The notes: generated by a model from the letters alone, not told the origin. DNA of 43,093 bases from Candidatus Aphodousia faecipullorum (GCA_018714205.1 DVNR01000049.1:1-43093), one strand, 5' to 3'. Shown: positions 27,926 to 35,909, numbered from the stretch's first letter. Made by a program: numbers and translations.

Positions 27926-29934
27926 TAAGCCTCATCGGGATTGTCAAGGAAAGAATAAACACGACCGAAATCTTGCGTGCGAATCATAGGAGGAAGGCTG
28001 TTGAGAACAAGCTTTCCATAGCGTTTTTCAATCACGCGATTATCCCCGAAAACAATGACGCCAAAGTCATTTTCACTGCGAATCAGCCGCCCGACGCCTT
28101 GACGAAGCGTGGTGATCATCTCTGGTAACTGGTAGCACACAAAAGCGTTCTTTCCTTGGGCGGTCATCCACTCCTTGCGAGCTCTGGCAACCGGCGTGTC
28201 AAATTGAGCGAAAGGCATTTTGTCAATGACAACAAGCTGAAGTAGCTCCCCTTTCATATCAACGCCTTCCCAAAAACTCATCGAACCTACCAAAATAGCA
28301 TTCGCACTGGATTTAAATCGTTCCAAAAGTTCAGTTTTTGGGCTTTCGCCTTGAACACAAAGCGTGAAATTGGCGCCAATGCGACGGCGCAAAGCATCAG
28401 AGATAGCTTCCATTGAACGAAAGCTCGTGCATAAAAAGAATGCATGCCCCTGCGTTTTTTGAAGCAAGGGCCATGTGGCCTCGACCAAAGCATCCGAAAA
28501 ATTATCATCAAAAACCCCTGGTAAATCTTTCGGCAAATAAAAACGCGCCTGATAGGGATAGTCAAAAGGGCTATCCCAACTTTGCGTGGGAGTGTCTGAC
28601 TTCAAGCCGAGCTCACTAAGAAAATAACTGAAATCGGCTTCCCCACTTTCCCGGCGGGTCGAAATGGTCGCACTTGTATACACCCAGGCATTCTTCATAG
28701 ACGCTCGAGCCTTGGAAAAACTGGCGGCAAGCGATAAGGGCGTGTTAGAAAACACTGCGTTTTGCTCCGTCAGGCGCATCCATAAGACCGAGGGCGTGTC
28801 CCCAAGTGTTTTGCGTGTATCCGGGTTCGCGAGCGTATCTTTCCATTGCTTGGCCCGCAAACAAAGCTCCACGCTTCGCTGCGCCATTAATTCCATTTCG
28901 TCATTGGCATCTTTTAATTGGCTAAACACCGTGGAGATCGCGTCTAATTCGCCAACAAGGTCCGAAAAGGGCTCTTTAATCACCTCCGCGAAATCGGCAA
29001 TCCCGGCAATTTCTTTTTCGGTATCGTATTCAATATCCAACCGGTGATGAAGGGTTTGATGCAGCCGCAAAAGGGACTGACGAATCGACATGAAACGATC
29101 ATCCCAATTCACCGAACCGGGCGCGTGTGCTTTGCCAACAAGCCGACCTTCCTCTATAAAGCTTTGAATTTCCCAAAGGCTGAAGGAATCGGAAAAATAA
29201 TCAATCCCAATGTCATGCAATTTATGCGCTTCATCAAAAATCACCAACTCCGCCTGAGGTAAAAGCGAAGCCATCGTGTCGTCTTTAAGGCTTAAATCGG
29301 CTAAAAACAGATGATGATTGACGATCACGAAATCCGCTTCTTGCGCCCTGCGACGCGCTCGAGTTAAAAAACAATCGTCAAAGTGGGGACATTTCCCCGC
29401 CAAACAATTTTCTTTTGTGCTTGTCACCCACGGCCAGAGCGGATCGTTTTCCGGCACGCCGGAGACTTCGTTGCGATCCCCGATTTGACTGATTCGTGAA
29501 TAATCAATAATTTTCTTCAAGCGCTGAAAACTGTCCCTTTCGGGCAAAAGGCCTTGAGCCAATAACTTCTCTAGCCGATATTTGCAAATGTAATTGCTTC
29601 GGCCCTTTAAAACCGCCACATCGGCGCTCATCCCCAAAGCCGAGCAAAGCTTGGCGAGATCTTTAGTGAAAAGTTGATCCTGAAGCGTTTTACTGGCTGT
29701 CGAAATAATTGTCTTTGAACCCGAAACAAGAGCTGGAACCAAGTAAGCAAAGGTTTTACCCGTGCCAGTGCCCGCTTCCACAACCACGGTGGAATGAGAG
29801 TCAATAGCCTCTGATACCGCCAAAGCGAACGCTTCTTGACTATCACGGCGCTTGAAATCAGGGATCCGGCTACAAAGCGCACCATTCGGGGCAAAAATGC
29901 GGCGAACAGAATCTTTAAGCGATTCGGACATCAT
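27922..29934 (-). CDS. DinG/YoaA-family Fe-S DNA helicase
   Basis: A 670-residue XPD-like superfamily 2 helicase. Walker A is EAGTGTGKT at residues 53-61 and the DEAH box is at 234-237. The Fe-S cluster cysteines fit Cys117, Cys177, Cys182 and Cys188 (ENCLAGKCPHFDDC). The C-terminal motifs are WEGVDMKGE and RQGVGRLIRSEND. These enzymes unwind DNA 5'-3' and act on R-loops, D-loops and stalled forks. The length and motifs fit YoaA slightly better than DinG, but I leave the choice open. It is the middle gene of an operon: 2 bp after a secreted coiled-coil protein and overlapping the SNF2 gene. Confidence 0.92.
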   Translation of the reverse strand: MMSESLKDSVRRIFAPNGALCSRIPDFKRRDSQEAFALAVSEAIDSHSTVVVEAGTGTGKTFAYLVPALVSGSKTIISTASKTLQDQLFTKDLAKLCSALGMSADVAVLKGRSNYICKYRLEKLLAQGLLPERDSFQRLKKIIDYSRISQIGDRNEVSGVPENDPLWPWVTSTKENCLAGKCPHFDDCFLTRARRRAQEADFVIVNHHLFLADLSLKDDTMASLLPQAELVIFDEAHKLHDIGIDYFSDSFSLWEIQSFIEEGRLVGKAHAPGSVNWDDRFMSIRQSLLRLHQTLHHRLDIEYDTEKEIAGIADFAEVIKEPFSDLVGELDAISTVFSQLKDANDEMELMAQRSVELCLRAKQWKDTLANPDTRKTLGDTPSVLWMRLTEQNAVFSNTPLSLAASFSKARASMKNAWVYTSATISTRRESGEADFSYFLSELGLKSDTPTQSWDSPFDYPYQARFYLPKDLPGVFDDNFSDALVEATWPLLQKTQGHAFFLCTSFRSMEAISDALRRRIGANFTLCVQGESPKTELLERFKSSANAILVGSMSFWEGVDMKGELLQLVVIDKMPFAQFDTPVARARKEWMTAQGKNAFVCYQLPEMITTLRQGVGRLIRSENDFGVIVFGDNRVIEKRYGKLVLNSLPPMIRTQDFGRVYSFLDNPDEAY

Positions 29935-29936
29935 CT

Positions 29937-30632
29937 TTAGAAAAACGGAAGAAAAGAGCCCTCGTCCTTGCCCTGGCGCTCTTGGGCCGCTTCACGTTTT
30001 TTACGATCGGCTTCATAACGAGCTTGACGGGCCTCTCGACGCTCTTGGCGAGCCTTGGCCTCTCGCTGCAACTGCTCTTTTCGTAGTTCTTGCTCGGACT
30101 GTTTATTGGCAAACGCTTCAACGTTGGCGGCCTCCTGATCTTGACGAGTCACATTCGGCTCGCTCACAACCCCTCGCTTCGTCGGCATTGAAGCCTCCTT
30201 CACAGTTTTCACCTCGCCACGACGAGTGGGTTGAGGGGGTTCTGGATCCGCTTTTTTCTGCTGATTATTGATCTTAATTTGACGGATTTGATGGTCCGCT
30301 GTGCGCTTTAACTGTTCAGCAAACCGCTCGCGATCCTTTAACACCTTCTCTGCCTTGTTAATGCAGCTGTTTACCAAAATCTTTTGATTGCAAAGATAAT
30401 GCTGACCCTCACGCAATTTTTTCACACGATCAAGTTCTTCGTCTGCAAGCGCTTTAGCTTGTTCGGCTTCTTCAATTGTTTGGAAAAGAGGTGTCGCGTA
30501 TTTTGACTTTAAAGGACTAGGCGCAACAACTCCCGCCTCCCACCCGAGATCTTCCGGAGTTGAAGCACCCATGGCCAACATCGACACAGGTAGCAACATT
30601 CCTAGCAAAAACAGTTTCTTGAAATTCTTCAT
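29937..30632 (-). CDS. Secreted coiled-coil protein of unknown function
   Basis: A 231-residue protein I do not recognise. A Sec signal peptide (MKNFKKLFLLGML, then LPVSMLAMGA) precedes the mature N terminus STPEDLGWEAG. A helical segment (about 50-125) with two Cys (YLCNQK and NSCINKAEK, 11 residues apart) could hold a disulfide. A Pro/Thr-rich linker with two TRRGEV/TKRGVV-like repeats follows, then a long Arg/Glu/Ala coiled coil (about 165-220) and the end SFLPFF. I use the ATG at 30632; a GTG at 30647 is also open. It is 2 bp upstream of the helicase gene, which may be only transcriptional economy. Proteins of this shape are common upstream of dinG-like genes in Burkholderiales, but that is recollection. 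Confidence 0.7.
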   Translation of the reverse strand: MKNFKKLFLLGMLLPVSMLAMGASTPEDLGWEAGVVAPSPLKSKYATPLFQTIEEAEQAKALADEELDRVKKLREGQHYLCNQKILVNSCINKAEKVLKDRERFAEQLKRTADHQIRQIKINNQQKKADPEPPQPTRRGEVKTVKEASMPTKRGVVSEPNVTRQDQEAANVEAFANKQSEQELRKEQLQREAKARQERREARQARYEADRKKREAAQERQGKDEGSFLPFF

Positions 30633-30731
30633 ACACGACTCACTCACAATTTTTGATGATTTTAAACGAAAGGCCTCGTTTGTTTTGAGAAATGCGTATC
30701 AGAATCTTTCCTTAGGCCAAATCAAAGTCAA

Positions 30732-30761
30732 TTCAACCTTTAATCGATTAGTTTTTATAAT
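30732..30761 (+). promoter_or_regulatory. Candidate promoter of malate dehydrogenase gene
   Basis: TTCAAC and a perfect TATAAT are separated by 18 bp, 32 bp upstream of the mdh ATG. The spacer contains the 10-bp palindrome TAATCGATTA (30741-30750), a possible regulator site. Confidence 0.5.
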
Positions 30762-30793
30762 GAGGTCAATTCGCGTTGAGGTAGAGGTATCTT

Positions 30794-31777
30794 ATGAATC
30801 GTCCCATTCGTGTTGCAGTTACCGGTCCAAGCGGCGCAATCGGTTACTCTATTTTGTTTCGTATTGCTGCCGGTGACTTGTTCGGACCCAACCAGCCGGT
30901 TGAACTCAGGCTTTTAAGCCGAGACACTGATCAAAGTCGTCTCAGGCTCAAAGGCGTCATGATGGAACTTGCCGATTGCGCTTTCCCGCTATTGGCGGAC
31001 ATGTCGGCGCATACTGATGAAAAAGATCTTTTTGATGGAGCGCAATGCGTTTTTTTAATCGGAGCGCAACCACGCAAGGAAGGGATGGATCGAGCCGACT
31101 TGCTCCGAGCGAACGGCGAAATTTTTCGTCGTCAAGGTCGCGCACTCAATGAGCGTGCCTCACGCGATGCGCGAATTTTGGTCGTCGGCAATCCATGCAA
31201 CACCAATGCATTCATTGCCATGCGTAACGCCCCAGACCTAGCCCCGGAATGTTTCTCCGCCATGATGAGGCTCGACCAAAACCGGGCGACAGCGAGACTC
31301 GCCGAGCACTTGGGTTTGCCTGTGAGCGGCATTGAACAAGTGATTGTTTGGGGCAACCACAGCAATAGCATGTATCCCGACATTCGTTTTGCCCGGTATC
31401 GTGGAAAACGGGTCGACAATCAATTAGACCCTCAATGGCAAAACGAATTTATACAAAATGTGGCGACTCGCGGCGGTCAAATCATTAAAGCGCGAGGCGC
31501 GTCGTCAGCCGCTTCGGCAGCAAGCGCTGCGCTTGACCATATGCGCGATTGGATTTTGGGAAGTGAAGGACGCTGTTGCACCATGGCGGTCCCTTCCGAC
31601 GGCAGCTACGGCATTCCGCGCGGCCTCATGTTCGGCTTCCCCTGTTTCTGCCCAGGCGAAGGGCGCTATCAGATCATTTCAAATATGCCGCTCACGCCTG
31701 AAGTCAAAGCTCATATCGATAAAAACCGCGACGAGCTCCTCAAAGAGGCCCAGGCTGTTTCAGACCTGATCTTTTAA
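30794..31777 (+). CDS. mdh: Malate dehydrogenase with NADP-like cofactor loop
   Basis: A 327-residue malate dehydrogenase that interconverts malate and oxaloacetate. The Rossmann motif is [11 protein letters not shown] (residues 9-19). The substrate arginines lie in QPRKEGMDR, with a third in the MRLDQNRA segment. Catalytic His189 lies in [12 protein letters not shown]. Against the usual proteobacterial enzyme, the beta2-end residues Glu-Ile that contact the NAD ribose are replaced by Ser42-Arg43 ([11 protein letters not shown]). That change resembles chloroplast NADP-dependent MDH and engineered NADP-specific variants. Other departures are NPCNTN for NPANTN and LDQN for LDHN. The stop codon overlaps the ATG of a PIN-domain gene (TAATG). 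Confidence 0.92.
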   Translation: MNRPIRVAVTGPSGAIGYSILFRIAAGDLFGPNQPVELRLLSRDTDQSRLRLKGVMMELADCAFPLLADMSAHTDEKDLFDGAQCVFLIGAQPRKEGMDRADLLRANGEIFRRQGRALNERASRDARILVVGNPCNTNAFIAMRNAPDLAPECFSAMMRLDQNRATARLAEHLGLPVSGIEQVIVWGNHSNSMYPDIRFARYRGKRVDNQLDPQWQNEFIQNVATRGGQIIKARGASSAASAASAALDHMRDWILGSEGRCCTMAVPSDGSYGIPRGLMFGFPCFCPGEGRYQIISNMPLTPEVKAHIDKNRDELLKEAQAVSDLIF

Positions 31778-32268
31778 TGCGAAACGCCATCTCTTCTCTT
31801 TGTGATCAATTGCTGCAAAGCGCCCCGCCGCGGGCGCTTTCAACACTTAAGCGCACCATTCTCTTTGACACCAACATAGTGTTGGATCGTTGGGTCTTTA
31901 ATGATCCCTCAGTGGTTTTTTTTGATGAACTGCTCAATACCGGTGCTTGGCAATCCATCGGTCATCGAGAAACACTCAAAGAGTTAGTGGATGTTATTTC
32001 CAGAGCGCAATTCAATCTCAGCACCGAAAAACAGTCCGCGATTATCAAAAACTGGATCGAAGAAACGGTGATCGTCAATGGTGACCTGCCGACTCGGCGT
32101 TATTGCAAAGATCAAGACGATGATAAATTTTTTGCCTTAGCCACGCTCGCCTCCCCCTGCCTTTTGCTTAGCAAAGATAAAAAAGTATTAAAAGTCAAAA
32201 CAAAAGCCGCCAAACTGGGAATTACGGTTCTCTCAATTGATGAATTTAGGAAAAAATACGGACATTAA
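31777..32268 (+). CDS. PIN-domain putative ribonuclease, coupled to mdh
   Basis: A 163-residue PIN-fold protein of the COG1569 type. The acidic site begins with Asp31 in ILFDTNIVLD, with more carboxylates in HRETLKELVDV and CKDQDDDKFFALA. LLSKDKKVL near the C terminus is also typical. Relatives are annotated as toxins of toxin-antitoxin pairs or as RNA-processing nucleases. No antitoxin-like gene lies next to it: the neighbours are mdh and an amidase. The ATG shares its A with the mdh stop (TAATG) and lacks a clear SD, so translation likely restarts after mdh. A 7-bp hairpin AAGATGC/GCATCTT follows at 32289-32312 without a T tract. Confidence 0.82.
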   Translation: MRNAISSLCDQLLQSAPPRALSTLKRTILFDTNIVLDRWVFNDPSVVFFDELLNTGAWQSIGHRETLKELVDVISRAQFNLSTEKQSAIIKNWIEETVIVNGDLPTRRYCKDQDDDKFFALATLASPCLLLSKDKKVLKVKTKAAKLGITVLSIDEFRKKYGH

Positions 32269-32330
32269 CTGATTGCCTCTTTGTAACTAAGATGCGAAAC
32301 TGAGAGCATCTTTGCCAGGAGAGGTTTGCA

Positions 32331-33614
32331 ATGGATAAGCGTTACAGAGGACCAAAACTTACTGCTCACTTAATCAATGAACGCATCAGAGAACTCAATT
32401 ACCAACTTCATGCAATCAGTCAATGGCGGGAATTTGCCTCAAATACTCAATGGGCGGTGCTCGTTAAGGATAACATCTGCGTTGACGGACTGAGGACAAC
32501 CGCCGGCAGCTATGCTCTCAAGGCTCTTAAAGCCAAGGACGCGACCTGTATCAGAAACTTGCGAATCGCCGGCGCAACGCCGTTCGGTAAAACGACAATG
32601 AGTGAACTTGCCGGCTTTGTGAGTACTCAATTGCCTCCTGGTTATTCTGAATTAGGCGGACAAGGGGTCAATCCCATAGATCCTTGTTTAAGTCCGGGTG
32701 GCTCAAGCTCTGGCTCGGCGATTGCAGTCGCGGCGGGGCTTTGTCATGCCGCTGTTGGAACAGAAACTCATGGCAGCATTATGATTCCGGCGATGGCCTG
32801 CGGCGTTGTCGGAATCAAACCATCCGTCGGATTAATCTCTCGACACGGGATCATTCCGATTTCTCACTCACTAGACACGCCGGGCGCACTAGCCTGCAAT
32901 CTTAAAGAGGCAGCCCGATTGATTGAGGCCATGAGAGGTGAAGACCTGAACGATGAAGCAACACTTGAGTGCCCGATTGAACATCTTGACTCTATCCAAA
33001 GTCAAGACAGCGTTCCACTGAGAATCGCTCTGCTAACCGGCACCCCTTACGGACTTGACAGCCAAGCTAAAGCCGTTCTTCAACACTTTATCGATAAATC
33101 CAAATCAAAGCGCATTGAATTCGTTGAGGTACCCTACAGTGAAGTTAAAACCCATTACAAAATGATCAGCTCAGTGGAAATTCAAAACGACTTCGATCGC
33201 TTTTTATCTCAATTTGGAAACGGAAACACTCCGAGTACTTTCAAAGAGTTGGTTCGCTTTTACGAAATGCGCCTTCCTCAACATCCTTTTGGTATCGATC
33301 GATTGGTGGATGCCCTTAAGTTTAATTCTGATATAAACAATTCCGACTATCGACAAGCTCTTCAGGAAAGCACAACCAATTGCACAGAGGCCATAAGAAA
33401 AGTTTTAAATGAACAACATGTCGACGCGATTGCAACAACAAGCTTCGTTCCTTGGTGGGCAATAGGTCGTGCCCCCAGCATCGCGCTGCCGATCGGAGAA
33501 ACAGACAACCACAGACCGGTCAGTCTGATGATTGGACAAGAGCGACATCAAGATGCCCATCTCCTTGAAATTGCTTTGAGACTGGAAAAAGCAGCTAATT
33601 ATGAATTACGCTAA
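32331..33614 (+). CDS. Amidase-signature family hydrolase
   Basis: A 427-residue amidase-signature enzyme. The Ser-cisSer-Lys triad is readable: Lys46 (VLVKDNICVDG), Ser125 (SPGGSSSGSA) and the nucleophile Ser149 (GTETHGSIMIPA). The 24-residue spacing of the two serines is canonical. It is shorter than GatA, lacks GatA-specific C-terminal features and has no gatB or gatC nearby, so it is more likely a free amide hydrolase than a glutaminyl-tRNA amidotransferase subunit. The substrate is unknown. GGAGAGG precedes the ATG. No signal peptide is seen, so it should be cytoplasmic. Confidence 0.87.
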   Translation: MDKRYRGPKLTAHLINERIRELNYQLHAISQWREFASNTQWAVLVKDNICVDGLRTTAGSYALKALKAKDATCIRNLRIAGATPFGKTTMSELAGFVSTQLPPGYSELGGQGVNPIDPCLSPGGSSSGSAIAVAAGLCHAAVGTETHGSIMIPAMACGVVGIKPSVGLISRHGIIPISHSLDTPGALACNLKEAARLIEAMRGEDLNDEATLECPIEHLDSIQSQDSVPLRIALLTGTPYGLDSQAKAVLQHFIDKSKSKRIEFVEVPYSEVKTHYKMISSVEIQNDFDRFLSQFGNGNTPSTFKELVRFYEMRLPQHPFGIDRLVDALKFNSDINNSDYRQALQESTTNCTEAIRKVLNEQHVDAIATTSFVPWWAIGRAPSIALPIGETDNHRPVSLMIGQERHQDAHLLEIALRLEKAANYELR

Positions 33615-33617
33615 ACG

Positions 33618-33650
33618 ATTGGCTTAAGGCAATGGAAGTCTTAAGCCAAT
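33618..33650. repeat. 11-bp perfect inverted repeat, probable hairpin
   Basis: ATTGGCTTAAG and CTTAAGCCAAT flank an 11-base loop between the converging amidase and microprotein genes. No T tract follows on either strand, so it is not a typical intrinsic terminator, although it could block 3' exonucleases. Confidence 0.6.
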
Positions 33651-33660
33651 GTCTGGAGAA

Positions 33661-33756
33661 CTAAAGTTTCAAAAGAGCCACAACAAACTGCACAACAAAG
33701 CAGATAATCATGATGCCCAAGGCGATCATGATGCCGATTTGCATAATTTTTTTCAC
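33661..33756 (-). CDS. 31-residue single-span membrane microprotein
   Basis: A short ORF overlooked by length cut-offs. GTG starts on the last base of the rmuC stop (TAGTG), and GGAGG lies 7 bases upstream, inside the end of rmuC. The product begins MKKIMQIGIMIALGIM, continues ICFVVQFVVALLKL, and ends with TAG. A Lys-rich start and one ~24-residue hydrophobic helix predict a single membrane span with the N terminus inside. The ideal ribosome binding site, stop-start overlap and absence of any polar residue except Gln6 and Gln23 in the core make chance unlikely. No homologue is recognised. Confidence 0.7.
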   Translation of the reverse strand: MKKIMQIGIMIALGIMIICFVVQFVVALLKL

Positions 33757-35138
33757 TACGAATCCTCCCGAACTGAAGCTTGATTAGCATTGCTTTCGGC
33801 AAAATCCGATCCTGGCAACGCTTCTACGTCCTTCAATTTCTTGCCCATCTGGGTTGTTCTGGTTTTAACGCTCTGAATAGCCGATTTTACAGTATCCACA
33901 CGCTTATCCATCTCCTCCAATGCTTCGGTGAATCGTGCGAATTCCATTTTGACATTACCCAAAACAGACCAAACTTCGGCGCTTCGCTCCTGAATCGCCA
34001 GTGTTCTAAAACCCATTTGCAGACTGTTTAAGAGCGCGGCCAACACTGTTGGTCCCGCCACTGTGATTCGATATTTGTTCTGCAGCTCCTCAATCACGCC
34101 TGCACGTCGGATACATTCCGCATACAACGATTCGCTTGGTAAAAACAAAATAGCGAATTCGGTGGTGTAAGGCACCTCAATATATTTATCGTGTATTTTT
34201 TTAGCTTCCAACTTTAATCGCGCTTCGAGCGCCTTCGCTGCCTTTTCCGCCTCTGCCACATCGCCTTTTTCCTGCGCTTGCTGCAACTTCAAAAAGTCCT
34301 CTACAGGAAATTTTGCATCAATCGGCATCAGCACTTTCTGATTTTTACCCTCTCCCGGCAAACGAATTGCAAATTCAACACGTTCGTTGGAATGAGGACG
34401 CGTGACCACATTGCTCTCATAATGCCCTGGTAAGATGTCTTCGAGAATGGCCCCCAGCTGAACTTCTCCAAACGTGCCGCGACTTTTGACATTGGAGAGG
34501 ACTCGCTTTAATTCTCCAACCTCACCGGCTAAAGCGCGCATTTCACCCAACCCAGCTTCAACTTCCTTAAGTTGACTGGCAACTTGTTTGAAGCTTTCAG
34601 TCAAACGAGTCTCCAGCGTTGTTTCTAATTTAGACTCGACGGTTTGACGCATGAGTTCAAGTTTTCGATCGTTATTGCTTTGAAGCGTTTGTAGCTGGCG
34701 GTTTAATGTGTCACGAATGCCAGAAAGTTCCGTGTTAATCGCCTGGCTCATTTGAATCATCGTAGCGGTTGCTTCGGAGCGAGTTTGCGCAGCGCTATCG
34801 GTTGCTTGAGCATTCATTTGGCGGACTATTTCCGCAAAGCGTGCCATTTGGTTCGACTGAGTTTCAGACCACTTTGAAAGCCCATCGGTTAGTTCCATTC
34901 GCAACTGGACATTGGCTTTATGAATTTCCTCCCCGACACTTTGACGAAGTTCCGCCACAGATTCACTACCCTGCTGCAACTTTAAGTTGTTCACAAAATC
35001 TTCTGCTTTTCTTTTTTCAGATAACGCGCGAAATAGTAAAACACAAATCAATAAACAAAACAGAACCAAAGCGCAAAGAAAGCCAAAAATTTCAGGAGTT
35101 AGTCCCCAAGCGGATAATTGCGAATGAATGAAACGCAT
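33756..35138 (-). CDS. rmuC: DNA recombination protein RmuC
   Basis: A 460-residue RmuC-family protein. An N-terminal TM helix (about 12-37) is followed by a long coiled coil (about 45-230, rich in Gln, Glu and Ser). The RmuC nuclease-like domain (about 240-410) contains RGTFGEVQLGAILEDILP, VLMPIDAKFPVEDF, and EVPYTTEFAILFLPSESLYAE split over the active-site region. RmuC limits inversions at short inverted repeats in E. coli and has been linked to membrane-anchored DNA defence or repair. The gene has a 140-bp upstream region and ends by overlapping a small membrane ORF by one base. Confidence 0.94.
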   Translation of the reverse strand: MRFIHSQLSAWGLTPEIFGFLCALVLFCLLICVLLFRALSEKRKAEDFVNNLKLQQGSESVAELRQSVGEEIHKANVQLRMELTDGLSKWSETQSNQMARFAEIVRQMNAQATDSAAQTRSEATATMIQMSQAINTELSGIRDTLNRQLQTLQSNNDRKLELMRQTVESKLETTLETRLTESFKQVASQLKEVEAGLGEMRALAGEVGELKRVLSNVKSRGTFGEVQLGAILEDILPGHYESNVVTRPHSNERVEFAIRLPGEGKNQKVLMPIDAKFPVEDFLKLQQAQEKGDVAEAEKAAKALEARLKLEAKKIHDKYIEVPYTTEFAILFLPSESLYAECIRRAGVIEELQNKYRITVAGPTVLAALLNSLQMGFRTLAIQERSAEVWSVLGNVKMEFARFTEALEEMDKRVDTVKSAIQSVKTRTTQMGKKLKDVEALPGSDFAESNANQASVREDS

Positions 35139-35238
35139 ATCAAGTCCTATTCGATGAAATGATCATTCACAACATCCCCTAAATAGCACATAACAACAAC
35201 TGAACATATGTACATTAATAACTAAAAACTAGAGATAC

Positions 35239-35269
35239 AAAAAATCCCAAGAGCTAAATACTCTTGGGA
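35239..35269 (-). terminator. Rho-independent terminator after tRNA-Ser(GGA)
   Basis: A 9-bp perfect stem TCCCAAGAG/CTCTTGGGA with a 7-base loop is followed on the minus strand by a T6 run, beginning 10 bp beyond the tRNA CCA end. Confidence 0.9.
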
Positions 35270-35278
35270 CTGGAATCT

Positions 35279-35368
35279 TGGCGGAAGGGGAGGGATTCGA
35301 ACCCTCGATACGGATAACCGTATGCCGCCTTTCCAGGGCGGTACATTCAACCACTCTGCCACCCTTCC
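35279..35368 (-). tRNA. tRNA-Ser(GGA)
   Basis: A 90-nt class II tRNA. The acceptor stem GGAAGGG/CCCTTCC, encoded CCA, discriminator G and long variable arm (CATACGGTTATCCGTATC region) identify tRNA-Ser. The anticodon loop CTGGAAA gives GGA, reading UCC and UCU. Confidence 0.97.
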
Positions 35369-35403
35369 TAGGTGATGTTGACGAAGGTGAAATTATACTG
35401 CTC

Positions 35404-35427
35404 AAAAAAGCTTTTTCAAGCTTTTTT
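35404..35427. terminator. A/T-rich bidirectional hairpin between trx and tRNA-Ser
   Basis: A 10-bp perfect stem AAAAAAGCTT/AAGCTTTTTT closes a 4-base loop. The stem itself supplies T runs on either strand, and further T tracts follow on the plus strand. It most likely ends the thioredoxin-like gene before the tRNA. Confidence 0.6.
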
Positions 35428-35449
35428 TAATTTTTTTTTTCGCCAGGTT

Positions 35450-35779
35450 TTACGCTTTGCACTTTTCAATGAAAGCTTTCAGTTCGCTGGGGGTTTGAAC
35501 CTCAACAATGCGATCCACTTCCTGACCGTTTTTATAGAAAATCATCGTGGGAATATGACCGAATTGATACTGCTCACGCAATTGCTGGCGCAACTCTCCA
35601 TCACGATCCCCGACATTCACCTTGGCAAAGAAAACGTCGGAATACTCTTCGGAGAACTTCTTATAAAAAGGCTCCGCACGACGGCAATCAATGCACCACT
35701 CTGCACCAAAGCTAACAAGGAAAAGCGGATTGTTGGCAATCGCTTGCTGAACATCTTTACTATCGATTTCATGAACCAT
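35450..35779 (-). CDS. Thioredoxin-family protein with CIDC active site
   Basis: A 109-residue thioredoxin-fold protein without signal peptide, so cytoplasmic. The active site is WCIDC (Cys29, Cys32) instead of the usual WCGPC, and the cis-proline is in GHIPTMIFYKNG. The residues between the cysteines set redox potential, so an Ile-Asp pair suggests altered properties. The conserved buried Asp position is replaced in FLVSFGAEW. I use the ATG at 35779, which has GGAG 8 bases upstream; an ATG ten codons earlier lacks support. It is a separate unit between an A/T hairpin and the aldehyde dehydrogenase terminator. It could be a dedicated reductase or TrxA paralogue. Confidence 0.85.
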   Translation of the reverse strand: MVHEIDSKDVQQAIANNPLFLVSFGAEWCIDCRRAEPFYKKFSEEYSDVFFAKVNVGDRDGELRQQLREQYQFGHIPTMIFYKNGQEVDRIVEVQTPSELKAFIEKCKA

Positions 35780-35860
35780 GGTTTGATCTCCATAAAAGAA
35801 ACACGTCAATCATACCGTAGTTTCAAACGGGAAAATGCAAAAAAATGTCAAAAACAAATT

Positions 35861-35898
35861 AGTGGCAATGTTCGAGCCGGTGCACTGGCATTGCCACT
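35861..35898 (-). terminator. Probable terminator after aldehyde dehydrogenase
   Basis: A 10-bp perfect stem AGTGGCAATG/CATTGCCACT with an 18-base loop lies 11 bp past the stop. On the minus strand it is followed by AATTTGTTTTTGACA and a T7 run. Confidence 0.65.
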
Positions 35899-35909
35899 AT
35901 CGGTCTAAG

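Noticed and set aside
28664-29047. Long open frame of 127 codons antisense to the helicase gene
   Set aside because: It is the shadow of a real, motif-rich helicase; it has no SD and no recognisable domain.
31777-32268. Classical PIN-type toxin-antitoxin pair
   Set aside because: No antitoxin-like small gene lies upstream or downstream, so a pair cannot be claimed from this window.
32331-33614. GatA subunit of the Glu-tRNA(Gln) amidotransferase
   Set aside because: The triad is of the same family, but gatB and gatC are absent nearby and the GTETHGS signature fits free amidases better.
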